Shown in pieces: positions 33,690 to 45,800 of a stretch of 64,000 nucleotides of DNA (position 1 is the stretch's first letter; every line of letters begins with the position of its first letter). The stretch covers positions 20,557,346 through 20,621,345 of the forward strand of contig CM024766.1 of assembly GCA_014218235.1 (NCBI GenBank), read 5' to 3'. A program made the translations under genes and the position numbers. The stretch is from Colocasia esculenta. Lineage: Eukaryota > Streptophyta > Magnoliopsida > Alismatales > Araceae. Below the pieces are notes generated by a model. It worked only from the letters and a program-made list of their open reading frames with translations, searched no databases and was not told the origin of the DNA.

Positions 33690-34045
33690 TACAATTTTAT
33701 TATGGGAATGCATGCTAGAGTCTTGTTTGATACCGGTGCCACACATAGTTTTGTTTTCGAGGGATTTGCCAAGGTCTTGATGAAGGATGATGGTTTAGTT
33801 CCGGAAACGTTGGAGGTTCCCTTGTCTGTGCATACTCCAGAAGGAACTATTTTGACCGAGCAGTGTTTTTCGTTACTTCCTGTGTGCATTGAGGAGCAAG
33901 TTTTGCCTGGTAGTTTCTATTTGTTGAAAATGAAGGATTATGATGCTATCTTGGGCTTAGATTGGCTCGTGGAGCATTAAGCTCTGATGGATTGTCGGCA
34001 GAAGCTTATTATTTTCCGGATTCCTTGTTAGGAGGAGTTTGTTCA
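33690..34045 (+). pseudogene. Aspartic protease of the Tekay element
   Basis: The catalytic segment LFDTGATHSFV is at about 33722. The closing AILGLDWLVEH at 33950 is followed by a TAA stop where relatives continue to a DCR motif, itself still visible downstream. The active-site Asp-Thr-Gly is intact. The domain links gag to reverse transcriptase. Confidence 0.85.
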
Positions 34046-35395
34046 TCCTTTGCCTAAGAGCATGTCGGGCAAGTTTGTCATTTCTACTTTGAAGGCAGCC
34101 CGGATGTTGAGCAAGGGTTGTAGTGGTTTTCTGGCTAGTGTGGTTGTGTCCGAGGATTCGAAGAAGGTTTTATCTGTGGAAGATATTGAGGTAGTCAGAG
34201 ATTTCAGCGATGTTTTTCCAGAGGATTTGTCTGGTTTGCCCCCTGCAAGGGAGATCGAGTTTGGCAATGAGCTAGTTCCTGGTTCAGCACCTATTTCCAT
34301 TGCGCCTTATCGTATGGCACCAGTGGAGTTGGCAGAATTGAGGAAGCAGCTGCAAGAATTGCTTAATAAGGGCTTCATTCGACCGAGCGTTTCGCCATGG
34401 GGAGCACTTGTTCTCTTTGTGAAGAAGGATGGATCGATGAGATTGTGCATTGATTACCGCAAGCTTAATCAGGTAACTATCAAGAATAAGTACCCTTTAC
34501 CTTGTATCGATGATTTGTTTGATCAGTTACGAGGAGCTTCGGTGTTCTCTAAGATTGATCTTCGTTCTGGCTATCATTAACTCCGAATCAAGCCGGAGGA
34601 TTCTACTAAGACGACTTTTAGAACGAGATATGGCCATTACGAGTTCCATGTCTTACCCTTTGGTTTGACGAATGCCCCAGCAGTTTTCATGGACCTGATG
34701 AACAGGGTTTTTCGGCAGTATTTGGATTCTTTTGTTGTGGTCTTTATTGATGATGTGCTGATCTATTCGCCTGATGGGGAGACTCATAGAGAGCATCTGA
34801 GGATGGTGTTGGATATCCTGAGGGAGCACAAGCTGTATGCTAAGTTCAGCAAGTGCAACTTCTGGATTAAAGAGGTCCATTTCTTGGGACACATCATATC
34901 TGGCGATGGTGTGTCTGTGGATCCGGCTAAGGTAGAAGCTGTCCTTGATTGGGAGTCACCGAGATCATCAGCGGACATCAGGAGTTTTCTCGGCTTGGCT
35001 GGCTATTATAGGAGATTCATCGAAGGATTTTCTTCTATTGCGGTGACCATTGACGAGGTTGACAAGAAAAGGAGTCAAGTTTGAGTGGTCAGAGGCTTGT
35101 GAGAAGGCATTCCAGAGCTGAAGACTCGTCTGACCTCAACGCCAGTGCTTGTTTTGCCCATGGTGTAGATTCTAGACTATCTATCTACACATGCTTCGAA
35201 GATTGGGCTTGGCTGTGTTCTTATGCAAGGAGGTCGAGTTGTGGTGTATGCTTCTAGGCAACTCAAGGAGCATGAGCGCAACTACCCGACTCATGACTTG
35301 GAATTGGTGGCAGTGGTCTATGCTTTGAAAATATGGAGGCATTACTATACGGAGTTAGATTTGAGCTCTTCTCAGACCACAAGAGTCTCAAGTAT
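34046..35395 (+). pseudogene. Reverse transcriptase and RNase H of the Tekay element
   Basis: RT blocks in order are FPEDLSGLPP (34210), APYRMAPVELAELRKQLQELL, GFIRPSVSPWGA, MRLCIDYRKLNQVTIKNKYP, FSKIDLRSGYH, FGLTNAPAVFMDLMNRVF and the catalytic FIDDVLIYS (near 34745). LGLAGYYRRFIEGFS closes the domain. A TAA replaces the Gln of GYHQLR at 34577, and stops interrupt 35080-35170. In RNase H the first catalytic Asp of the DASK motif reads His (THASKIGLG near 35190), while ASRQLKEHERNYPTHDLEL (35250) is intact. Together these would copy RNA to DNA and remove the template. Confidence 0.88.
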
Positions 35396-37102
35396 TGTTC
35401 TCGCAGAAGGAGTTGAACCTGAGGCAGCGGAGGTGGATAGAATTCTTGAAAGATTATGATTTTGAGCTTTCTTACCATCCAAGGAAGGCCAATGTAGTGG
35501 CAGATGCTTTGAGCAGGAAGAGGCAGTTGATGAGGCAAGACTGGAAAATGCTAGAAGATGCTTCGTGCTTTGGCTATATTGGAACCTCAATTGTGCAACT
35601 TGTTCATGGCTCAGTTGTCATTGAGATCATCTATTCTTGATCGGGTTATTGCTGCTTTGCAATAAGATGACCCGTTATTGCAGGAGTTGGTTGGAAAGGG
35701 CGGTATTACCAAAGATGAGGATGATGTGATTCGCCTGAATCTTAGGGTATGTGTCCCTAATGATGCTGATCTGAGGAAGGAAATTTTGGAGGAAGCGTAT
35801 AGGTCTCAGTTCTCTATTCACCCAGGCAGTGGGAAGATGTACAAGGATCTGAAGCGTTCCTTCTGGTGGTCTGGAATGAAGCGGGACGTGGCTGATGTTG
35901 TGGCGAAGTGTTTGATTTGTCAGCAAGTGAAGGCAGAACGTCAGCGACCGTCAAGTTTGATGCAGAAGCTGGATATTCCTCAGTGGAAGTGGGAGCAAGT
36001 GACTATGGATTTTGTGTCTGGATTGCCTAGATCGGCTAGAGGAAATGATTCCAATTGGGTGATCGTTGATAGATTTTCAAAGAGTGCGCATTTCCTTGCC
36101 ATGAAGAAGAAGCAGTCCATAGAGAGCTTGGCCAGACTGTATATTGATGGCATTGTGAAGCTGCATGGTATTCCGAAGTCGATTATCTCAGATCGTGATC
36201 CGAGATTCACTTCCAGATTTTGGCAGAGTTTGCAGCAGGCTTTTGGTAGTCAGTTGAAGCTGAGTTCGGCATTTCATCCACAAACGGATGGACAGTCCGA
36301 GAGGACTATTCAGACGTTGAAGGATATGCTTAGGGCTTGTGTTTTGAAGTGGGGTGATTGGGAGCGTCACCTAGCTCTTGTGGAATTTGCTTATAATAAC
36401 AGTTTCCATTCAAGCATAGGTATGACACCATTTGAGGCTTTATATGGGAGACCCTATAGATCCCCGTTATGTTGGGAGGAGTCAGGAGATCGATATCTGG
36501 TTGGACTAGAAGTAGTGCAGGAGACTTCAGCGAAGATCCAGATGATTGTGCAGAGGTTAGAGGCAGCTCAAGATCGTCAGAAGCGTTATGCGGATACAAG
36601 AAGGAAGAATTTGGCATTCGAGGTTGGAGACCATGTTTTTCTCAAGGTATCGCCAACTAGGGGTGTAGTGAGGTTTGGAAAGAGAGGTAAGCTGAACCCG
36701 AGGTTCATTGGTCCATTTGATATTTTGAAGAGGATCGGGAATGTGGCATACCAGTTAGCTTTGCCACCATCTTTAGCAGCGGTGCACCCAGTATTCCATA
36801 TATCCATGCTGAGAAGGTATGTGAGAGATCCGGCTCATGTGATCAGTTATGAGCCAGTGCAGTTTCAGCCAGACTTGTCTTATGCGGAGCAGCCTGTGGA
36901 GATTCTGGATCGGAAGGTGCAGGAATTAAGATCGAAGTCTATTCCATTCGTGAAGATCTTATGGAGGAACTTCTCACGTGAAGAAGCGGCGTGGGAGCTT
37001 GAAGAAAGGATGAAGAAGCTTTATCCGTCCTTGTTTGGTGAGTATTCTAACTCAATCTTCGAGGACGAAGATTATTATGGGGGAGAGGATGTAGTGCCCT
37101 AG
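35396..37102 (+). CDS. Integrase with C-terminal chromodomain (Tekay), end of pol
   Basis: The RNase H-to-integrase connection at 35395-35640 (SYHPRKANVVADALSR) has a stop, after which a 474-residue frame (35678-37102) is fully open. It contains the CLICQQVK half of the HHCC finger. The DDE core is MDFVSGLPRS, then SDRDPRFTS, then the Glu in QTDGQSERTIQTLKD. The GPF/GPY-like FIGPFDILKRIG and VHPVFHISMLRRYV follow. The chromodomain-like tail VEILDRKVQELRSKSIPFVKI with WRNFSREEAAWELEE closes the protein. Chromodomain integrases direct insertion to heterochromatin. The stop codon falls 13 bases inside the 3' LTR, so the frame runs through the polypurine tract. It is the best-preserved coding stretch in the window. 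Confidence 0.9.
37079..37089 (+). promoter_or_regulatory. Polypurine tract of the Tekay element
   Basis: GGGGGAGAGGA lies directly before the 3' LTR and overlaps the coding end of integrase. Confidence 0.9.
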
Positions 37103-39972
37103 AAAAATTTTCTTGAATTTATTTTGCAAATTGTATGTTTATTTCTGCATGAATTTGAATGCCGATCTGTGTGGAACTTGGCGTCAACATCTCTTGGCAT
37201 TAAGTCTTGTTAGCGGCAAGATCGCCTGCCGTTTACTTTCTGTTAACGACATACTCTTGTGTCGTTTATTATTTTCTGAATTTCTTAAATTTTTGGGCAA
37301 TCTTGTAAACGACATCATCGATGGACGTTTACGTGGAGGCCGATGGCATCTTATGTTGACGTTAAGCTGACTTGCCTGTTTTTGATATTTCCGTTCCAAG
37401 GGAGAGAGATCTGTTGTTTTAAGAGCTTTTATTAGGCCAAATCTTAGCGTTTCACATCCTAGGGTCAGGATATAGGCTGGCCATCGCATGTGAGGTCTTT
37501 ATAAAACCTAGATTTTGCAAATAGGGAGGTTTTCACACTGGTTTTGAGGGAGAGAAAAGAGGGTCGAGAAGGGGCGATTCCATGTTAGTTCGTGCGGTTT
37601 GGAGGCTTCTGAACCAAGGAGGTTCGACCAGCTTTATGATCAGGAGCTTCTCCAAGCAGAAGGATTGCGTGGGAGGCGGATTGGAGTGTTTGGAGTCAGC
37701 GGGAAGGAACTGCCTCACAGACGAGGCGGGCTTCTTCGGGCTCAGATTCGACACTCCAGTGGGAGGGATTGAGGCAAGTTACATGGGGGTTCAGTTTAGG
37801 ATATGACATACTATCTAATTACCATTTTTTCATATTTTTAAAGCATGCAAATAACCTACGGGAAGGGGTAGAAGTTGCGTTATTTCATGTAGGGTTTCTG
37901 TGTTTCCTGCGCATAAGAACTAGACGTCCAGATCGCTTGCCATCTATATATTGCTAACGGCGGCATCGACTGCCATCTACTTCATGTGAACAACGTTCAT
38001 TTTCTGATTTTTATTATATGTAAATGGCGCTATGTGCCACCGTCAGTATGTGTTAACGGCGCTATGTGCCGCCGTCTATTTAGGATTAATGACAAAGTAT
38101 GTGGATGTCTACTTCAGTAAACGCCACATACCTTTCCGTCAAGTTTATCAGTATCATGTTTTTCCAGAAAATTGATTTTAATTATCTATAGATGATCCAT
38201 GCTTGTATGAGTTTCGGCCATGTGATGTTTAGGGTGTTTGTTTACTGTTATAATATGGATTGATTATTGCAATAGTAAACAGGCTATTTATATCTATATA
38301 TATATAAATGCTATTGATGTTAGATTGACAAAAGACAAGTGTAATGGATTATAAAATGATGATGTATGTTAGAATATGGATGGTTGAAGGCTGAATTACT
38401 GTGGGAGATAATACATACCAGTGTTCTCTGTTCTATATAAATTCCATGATCTTTTACTAGGTGTTGTACTATGTTAATTAATTGAATTGATGGAATAATT
38501 CATGAAAAAGGGTTACAGAGATCAAAAAATACAAAATTTGCCATGTGCATAGTATATCCTATTTCTGAATTTCTTTTAAAATTTCGGAATTTTTAGACAT
38601 CAGTACATTCTGTTATGAATTTTTGAATAGTAAGTTGCATGTAGAAATTAAATAAAATGCAAGTATGTACATGATGGAATGTGTTGCATTTTTTATCATG
38701 ACAGGGGTCTGTCATGCAGAAAGTAGAATTTCAGAACTGAAAAGACATGCTATAGGTAATTCCAAGTGCATGAAATGTAAATTAAATGATATCATACGTG
38801 TTAGTGCATGCATTGAAATGAAATGCCAAAAAGACATTGCTATATTAGAGATTCCTACAAGGAACTACACCATAGATGCCCCTATGGAAATGGTTCACCT
38901 ACATGTAAATGATCTATTGAATCCGTGGGCAACGGATTGAAATCCTGGAGGTAGACAAGTTCTACTGGTTAAGGTGGGAAGGACTTTCCCCGATTTTGCG
39001 CAAATACCATGACTTCATCACTGTATTGCCTAGGTGATAAGTGAATGATAAATGACTAATGATCTCTATTATAGTCAGACTATGTCTTGGCAAATAAATG
39101 AAAATGTCTACATGTGTACATGACCTACATGCTACATGCCCACATGAACATTGTCTACATGATTTCATGCTACATGTCTATGTGTTAAATGCTACATGAA
39201 TTACATGCAAATTGATATATGAAAGAATTGCTATATGTTTAAATGGCCCATTGTTACATGACACTGTTACATATTGCATAATGTAGATAAGGTTTTCATT
39301 GAAATAGTTTACATGATTACATGACAATAAGTAGAAACCATGATAAAATGATAGCATGTTACATGTAAGAACATGTTACTTCAATTGTTAGTAAATAAGA
39401 TGTAGATTTTATGCATTGCATGACATGGTTATTTCCATAATAATTAGAATGCTATGAATGAATGATTGCCAATTGATTTAGAACCATGTTAGTAGGAAGA
39501 GTATATGATATCAATGAAATGAGTGATAATATGTTACCATGTTTTAAAACCTATTATATTTATAATATCATGAACTGTTCTTCATACTTGCTTAACATTC
39601 AGAGAACAGAGACACTCAGGAGGTAGTTCACACTGACTCGGAGCGAGAGGACGTGGAGACTTAGATTGGTTGAGAGGTTTAGAGTACTCTTGTATGTGAG
39701 GACTATATGTATTTTCCTTTATGCAATTGGACTATGAAATGTAATACATTTGGGACTATTGTTATTTCTCTTATGCACTAGACTTTACATTTGAGTATAG
39801 TGTTGATTACAATCATTTAGTTCCATGTTCCATTGCTTATTATTGGAATTAATTTGTCATTTGTGTACATCTCAACCTGTACCATCAATTGTTGGATTTA
39901 TTCCACTGTAATACCTCTGTTAGATCCAATGTGAGTTGGTATAACTGTACTGGGTCTAAGAGGGGCGTTACA
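37090..39972 (+). repeat. 3' LTR of the Tekay element
   Basis: 2883 bp, collinear with 29318-32220. The TATA box (TATAAAA, 37500-37506) keeps the consensus. Small deletions appear near the end, including loss of part of the GATTTGCTGAGTC stretch near 39585. Confidence 0.95.
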
Positions 39973-39977
39973 AGGTA
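39973..39977. repeat. Target-site duplication AGGTA, right copy
   Basis: This copy is identical to 29313-29317. Confidence 0.9.
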
Positions 39978-40575
39978 ATAGTGAAGAACAGGTATCCCTT
40001 GCCCAGGATTGATGACTTGTTTGATCAGTGCAGTAAGCCAAGGTGTTTTCAAAGATTGACTGGGATCGGGTTACTACCAGCTGAGGATCAGAGAGTCAGA
40101 TATTGGCATGACAGCTTTCCGCTTGAGGTATGGTCACTTTGAGTTCGTCGTGATGCCGTTTCAGCTCACGAACGGCCAACAACTCTCATAGATTTGATGC
40201 ACAGAGTGTTCAGTGAGTACCTGGACAGGTTTGTGGTCATCTTTGTAGATGACATTTTGGTCTACTCGGCTTCTGAGGAGGAGCATGTGGAGCATCTAAG
40301 GATCGTGTTTCAGGCGTTGCAGAGTCGCCAACTTTATACCAAGTTCGACAAGTACGAATTTTGGCTGAGGGAGATGCACTTCTCGGACACGTGATCTCAA
40401 GTTCTAGTGTGGCAGTGGACCGTGCCAAGGTTGAGGCAGTGTTGTCTTGGGAGCAGTCTGCTTCAGTATCAAGGTTTGCAGCATTTTGGGATTGACAGGT
40501 TATTACAGGAGGTTTATCCAAGACTTTTCCAGAGTTGCAAAGCTATTGACCCGTTTGACCAGATTTGAGACCAAA
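39978..40575 (+). pseudogene. Reverse transcriptase of element A, C-terminal part
   Basis: The sequence resumes from 29312 with VKNRYPLPRIDDLFDQ. It continues to MMHRVFSEYLDRFVVIFVDDILVYS, with the FVDD catalytic motif near 40240, and to KFDKYEFWLREMHF. Single-base losses near 40030, 40170 and 40385 break the frame. Similarity ends in RVAKLLTRLTRFETK at about 40570, before RNase H. The sudden end marks a truncation against the next LTR fragment. Confidence 0.82.
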
Positions 40576-40974
40576 CTTTAGAATTTTCACGACAGTACAT
40601 CTATTTTTAATATATTATAGAGATCTCAGGTAATTTAACAAAAAGTTTTGATTAAACATGGTAGTCAATAAACTAATAGTTCTAACAGTCCTGAAACGTG
40701 CACACAATAACCCTAAGTTCATGGAAAATTTCTGTGACAACAATACCCATCATGCATATTTATCTGGAATTTAAATCGGATAGAACATGCTTATTTACTC
40801 ATAACATAAATTCTATAATTTAAAAATATGATAAAAATTTATAAGAAATTCATGGTTCAATCTACTAAACATACCTGACAAGACAAAATTTTCTAAACAT
40901 ACGCATGCATTCAAAATCCCCGAAAAATCACATCACATGTGTTAAAACACTGTTCTGGAAAAATCAGAAGAACT

Positions 40975-41085
40975 TGATGGCAAGGGTCTTTCCATCAATA
41001 GAGGTTAATGGCATGATCGATTGTCGTCAACACAGGAACTTGACAACAAGGATGTTGCCGTCAACCTCCTGTCTGTAGAAAGTGC
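40975..41085. repeat. Dyad cluster c (leader part): GTTAACGGC / GCCGTCAAC
   Basis: Units include GTTAATGGC with TGTCGTCAAC (about 41006-41033) and CTTGACAAC with TGCCGTCAAC. The partner U3 cluster of the same LTR is at 45415-45555. The words resemble those of the Tekay LTR. Confidence 0.65.
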
Positions 41086-41345
41086 AGACCTAAAACAAAA
41101 GATAGGGAATTTGGGGGTCCAGAACATGAAATAAAAATCTTAGAACTCTAGGTGATAGATCTAGGGATGAAACCCTTAAGTTACTTGCCTCTAAGAAAAT
41201 CCCTGAAGATCGAATTTGGGTGATGAAGCCCTCTTCGTCCAAGCCAAAGAGGTAAACTTCCACGGTTTGATTCGACATCCACGCTCTTGTAGACGATCTC
41301 CCGGTGTTAAGAGAGCTTCTCCACATTTAGAAGAACTCCCCCTTG

Positions 41346-41350
41346 CAGTA
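41346..41350. repeat. Target-site duplication CAGTA, left copy
   Basis: It precedes the solo LTR. The matching copy is at 45171-45175. Confidence 0.8.
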
Positions 41351-44300
41351 TATAACACCCCCTAAATTCAGTAATTGGAAAAATAGAAATAAAATGAAAA
41401 CGATAAAATTGAAATAGCAAAAATGTATGTGCCATTAACGTACATAGAAAAACCCATTAGAAAATTCCGTAGAAATCATAGAAAAACTCTAAATAATACT
41501 CCCTAATAACCCACGAAGAAATTTGTGCAAAGGAAAATCGGATGGTCCAAGTTTAAGGCATTTTGCGACTGAGTATCGTAATCAGGGAATAAGTCGGGAA
41601 ATCATTATCACACATACTTAGATGAGTCAGAAAATTAAATACAAATCATAGGTAGACTTCAAATAATATCCTCTAATGATCCATCGAGAAATTTGGGTCA
41701 ATAAATATCATTTGGGGTAGGTTTAAGAGTTATTGTGACTTATTATCGTAATTAAGTAAATAAGTTGGAAAATCCATTATCATGTCTATAAAAAATTATC
41801 ATGAACAAAATTAAAAATGATGTGTGGAATTTAAACAACATGGATTGATAGCCCATTATCGGAATGGTGTAGCACCCTGGAAAAAGTCAGTGATTTAAAA
41901 ATTGTAAATAAATGGAAAGAAATAATTTACGTATTATCGGAATGGTAGAACGTATGTACCACTATCGTATGTACAAGAACACATTGGAAAATTCCATAAA
42001 AATTATAAATCAACCCCAAACATTATTCTTAAATATTTCACGAAGAAACTCATGCAATGAAAAATCCGATTGGCCAAGTGTACGTCACAATGTGACTAAT
42101 TATCCAAATTAGGAAACTAAGTCGGAAAACCGTTAACACGGAATATAACATGATTCCAAATTAAATAAACATGTTGGAGAGACTTCCAACATCATGTATT
42201 TATGACCCATTATCGGAATTGGTCCAATGGAACACCTTTGGCCCAAGAACAAAATAAAGCAAGAAAAATACATGGAAATTTGTAACTCTAATTGAGCTAA
42301 AATTAGAAAGAGGTAATTAGGGCAAATTCTAAGGCAATTAGGCTCTCTTGGCAACCCAATTCATGCTTAACCATGGTGGGAGACTTCCTAAAACCTCACA
42401 CACTCTATTGGGGTGTGAATCATCAAATTATGGAAGGTGGGGAGCCAAAACCGCACCCTTCCTTTCCTACACCCAATGGGACTTCTAAAACACCCTATAT
42501 GTATATATAAATGCCATGGAACCCTAGGGGATGAATTTACACATTGTTGGGGTCGTGGGAGGCTGTTCTTGAGCACCTAAGGTGGAGGAAATCGCCCCAA
42601 CTCGGAGCTTTCTTCCCTGCTGCATCTACATCAACCGGTGCAGATAGCTCTTCTTGTAAAGAAGGTCGAGTCTACCTCTTAATGGCACTGATTTTCCTAT
42701 TTTTCATTTAGTAGATCAGGTATATTAAGCATTCTCCTCCAAGTGGCCTGAACGAGGGCATTTCTTGAGGATGAGATTTCTTCATCCAAAAAGGTAGGTG
42801 ATCGCAGGCCAAATCTAAATAAATCCTATATCAATGTGTAGCACATCGAGTCTACTTTCATGTGCAAGTGATTTCGTCGATTTTCATTGAGTACATCTGG
42901 AGTATTAAGCGTTTTCCCTAAGTCGCGCATGTCTAGGGCTTTTTGTGTTCTTATGCATTTGATGCAAACCGATGCCCATTTGGGTCAAACCCAAAAATGA
43001 TCTTCTTCTACTAGTTGTCCTCGATGTTTTTCCTTGTTAAACTTTTGTCTAAATCTCATTGGATTGCAAGTTATAGGTCAAATATGAAGGGTGTCACGTT
43101 TTTTCTGGGTTTCGGGCAAGATCCAAAGCGCGACGACTCCAGACGTCGCGATTCATGTTGCATGAACACGACGTACTGGTACGTCATGATTTAGTAAAAG
43201 GCAATAGTCAGTTTTGTCGCATTTTCATGTCTGACCGATCAACCGCATCCATGAAACTGTGCACTGCATGGTTTTCAACGCCTTTAATGAACGCGATGAT
43301 ATAGGCCGTCGCGATTCTGCGTGGTTTCTAGCCCAAAGAATTTTTTGTATTTTTATATTTCATTTTTAAAACCATCTCCTGAACGCGATGGGTCGACCCA
43401 TCATGATTTAGAGAGTAGTATTAATGCGTCAGTGTTGACCATCGCTATTCCTTTTGAACGGCGACCACATGACCCGTCGCGATTTGAACGCGACGGGTAT
43501 GTACGTCACGATTTACATGTTGGTTACCGAACTGTGCTTTGTCTATGTACAACTCCTTTAAGTGCGTTGACTGATTCTAATGCGAATTAAAGGCCGACCC
43601 GAGACTGTTCTTTCTGGCTAGTGAGTCAGCATGTTTAGTCTCTTAGTCTTACATAATGTTACATAGTGTGCATTGGCCTAAATGCAATCAACCCATTTGA
43701 AAGCTATAATGACATGAATATGATTCTTATGTGTATGATATTATGTTCATTTGATTATCATCTTGTGATCTAGCTTGATGTGGAATTGTCATAATAAGAA
43801 TGTGACATGAATTTGTGGAGATTACATGTTAGAGTGGACTTGCTTAGTTTAAGAGCTTTCTCATTATGTTACTTGTTTATTGCATATGGACTTTCCTTAT
43901 TTATATGCTTTCTGATGTTTCCATAATTTTTTCATCCATTGCATACATGTTTAGGAAAGTTCCATGACACGTCACTTACATGTTTGCACGATTAAGCACA
44001 CACCTCTTGCGGAATTAGGAGCTCTCTGCCGATCATTCCGTATTGACAGACTAGCGATCTTTTTCCTAAGACCTCCATAAGTCTTTGTACTCTATGGATT
44101 CCCTCATAGAGACCAAGCTAGTTGTACCATGAAGTACCCTGGAGATAGAGAGCACTTGTACCATGTACAATCTGTCATTAGTCATCCTCTTGTCAAGGCA
44201 TTAAAGAATTATGAAACATAAGATACGCCGTTATACTGTCCCAATAATCTCTTGAGCTATTGTCATACCTTGACTTTGTGAATGATCATGTCCTTATTAC

Positions 44301-45170
44301 AATGAGCTTGTTATTGAAATCCGTGGCCATAATATGTATATGTTTGATCGGCACAATGTGGGACTTCGGCCCATTTGACTAATGCATGTGCAATAGGGGC
44401 CCTATCTGGTGCTGGTGGGGAGCGCCCCAACGTACTTATAACTGCGGGAGTATGGACTTGTTGTTCGTGGCATGGCACTGGAATGTGTGCATGATTTGTG
44501 GGAATGTGCCTTCGTTTGATATGATATGATGCGTCTGATCACGTGAATATGTGATATCTTTGTGAATATGGCCAATTTTGTTTACGTGGTACGAACTCAT
44601 TCTTGAATCTTTGTGATACGATTCTCTTCTTGAATTACCTATCCAATACATATGAAAGTCAGTATTGTTTCGTTATGATATACGATCTGTTCAGCCATTT
44701 GACTTGTTAGAAATGCATGCATAGTCATCATGTTCCTGTTAAGATCCTGCTTATTTAAAATGCTAATCATGTACACTAGTGCCCACACATTGAGATGTAA
44801 ATTCTATTTGGCTGGTTTGCTCACCCCTATCTTCCTAAACATTTCAGGTTGTGAAGATGAGGAGCATGTATTAATGAGGGGGCTTGTGCGCCGAGCGTGG
44901 AGTATGCTTTAGAGAGTCTTTCTTTGTTCTAGATTAAGAGAGATTAGTAATCATTGTAATTTTGTCTTTCTTTGAGAGTTAGATGAGACTCGTAGTGGTG
45001 AGTTGTTCTTATTTTGACCTTTAGAGATTGTAATATTCACTTACAATAAATAAAGAGTTTCATATATTGAATTATGGACCTTGTTGATGAGTCATTTGTC
45101 TTGGCTTCTGGATGCTTACTTGTTTGTCGCATTCCCATTTAATTCTGTTGTTAAAAATCGGGGAGTGACA
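41351..45170 (+). mobile_element. Solo LTR of a gypsy-type element
   Basis: It starts TATAACACCCCC (first bases TA in place of TG) and ends GGGGAGTGACA. CAGTA flanks both ends, and no internal region is present, so it is the product of recombination between two LTRs. Its U3 contains three diverged tandem copies of one segment, starting at about 41351, 41620 and 41868; the third begins TGTAGCACCC like a normal LTR start. TATATATAA at about 42502 is the likely TATA box. Related fragments are at 22636-25405, 54828-55144 and 59328-60603. No open frame inside has a credible function. Confidence 0.8.
43125..43515. repeat. Dyad cluster d: GAACGCGACG / CGTCGCGATT, six units
   Basis: Six units have the form GAACGCGAYG, about eight to ten bases, CRTCGCGATT. 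Clear ones lie at about 43127, 43168, 43288, 43380, 43455 and 43487. Loops differ while the words are kept. The cluster is downstream of the TATA box. Confidence 0.8.
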
Positions 45171-45175
45171 CAGTA
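45171..45175. repeat. Target-site duplication CAGTA, right copy
   Basis: This copy is identical to 41346-41350. Confidence 0.8.
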
Positions 45176-45614
45176 GAACATCGGTGCCGTCTCTAGTTCC
45201 GCTCAATCCTCTCAAACTCTCTCTTTTTCTCTCCTCGAAACCCAAAATCCCTAGTAGAGCCAAAGTCCTCCTTTTGCAGAGATGACCTTGCTTTATAGGT
45301 GTTTGGGATTGTAGGAAACCTAGAAAGAGGAGTCCTAACCGTTGCAAGGTTTCCATATAGACCTCCAGAAGAAATCCGAACGGTTTCAGATCAAGAATCC
45401 CAAACGCAGCCGAGACGTTAATGGCCACATTGCTGCTGTCAACCAGAAATAAAGGTCAATCGATGTTGACGTCTAGATCCTCTGGCCAGACTGTAAACGA
45501 CACAATCTTGCCGTCAACCAATCGTTAGCGTCAATTGATGTTGACGTTAATAAGAATTTCGGGCAAAAAATTAAAACATAACAACAGTCACAAAATACAC
45601 AGATGGGCCTTACA
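45176..45614 (-). mobile_element. Minus-strand Tekay-like LTR, part 2 (U3 and promoter)
   Basis: On the minus strand it starts TGTAAGGCCC at 45614, like the TGTAGTGCCC of the Tekay LTR. It runs through U3 dyads (45415-45555) to the TATA box at 45292-45297. It continues at 41350 across the solo LTR. The open frame 45072-45428 is an accident of this sequence. Confidence 0.6.
45415..45555. repeat. Dyad cluster c (U3 part)
   Basis: Units are GACGTTAATGGC with GCTGTCAAC, GTAAACGACAC with TTGCCGTCAAC, and TTAGCGTCAATTGATGTTG ending GACGTTAA. These are the same words as in the leader part at 40975-41085. Confidence 0.65.
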
Positions 45615-45800
45615 GGACTAATGGCTCAAACCCTAGAATAAGGACTTTGAAGTTATGTTCGGAAAAGATAAGCTGGGAATTAGGCTTAATTGGCTCAAAA
45701 TGAGGCTAACAAATGGCTCAAGATGAGTGATTAATGTGGGGCACATTAAGAGAACAAGAAACGTGGTTTGACTAATAAGCCAGAATCGGATGTCTACACA
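45615..45800. other. Short unassigned stretch
   Basis: This is AT-rich sequence between the minus-strand LTR and the copia integrase remnant. I see no gene or clear repeat. GGCTCAA words recur at about 45624, 45691 and 45715. Confidence 0.4.

Larger units (their letters stand above)
29318..39972 (+). mobile_element. Tekay-type chromovirus (Ty3/gypsy), nearly complete
   Basis: Two 2.9-kb LTRs (TGTAGTGCCC ... GCATTACA), perfect 5-bp target duplications, an initiator-Met primer site, a polypurine tract and all coding domains in the order gag, protease, reverse transcriptase, RNase H, integrase, chromodomain. The total is 10,655 bp. Over the first 270 bases the LTRs differ at roughly one base in twenty by eye, mostly transitions, so the insertion is moderately old. 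Scattered stops and indels make the copy defective. It lies inside the reverse transcriptase of element A. Confidence 0.95.
25406..40575 (+). mobile_element. Old gypsy element A, split by a Tekay insertion and 3'-truncated
   Basis: The order is LTR (25406-26889), primer site, gag, protease and the start of reverse transcriptase (to 29312). The Tekay element with its target duplication follows, then the rest of reverse transcriptase (39978-40575). RNase H, integrase and the 3' LTR are missing; a minus-strand LTR fragment abuts the break. Stops are frequent, many of them TAG where relatives have Gln CAG. The element must predate the Tekay element. Confidence 0.8.
40576..41350 (-). mobile_element. 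Minus-strand Tekay-like LTR, part 1
   Basis: With 45176-45614 this forms one LTR in minus orientation. Its leader half is here, with dyad units at 40975-41085. Its TATA box (TTTATA on plus, 45292-45297) and U3 are in part 2. The left end is truncated against element A. The open frame at 41090-41326 lies inside it and has no supported function. Confidence 0.6.
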
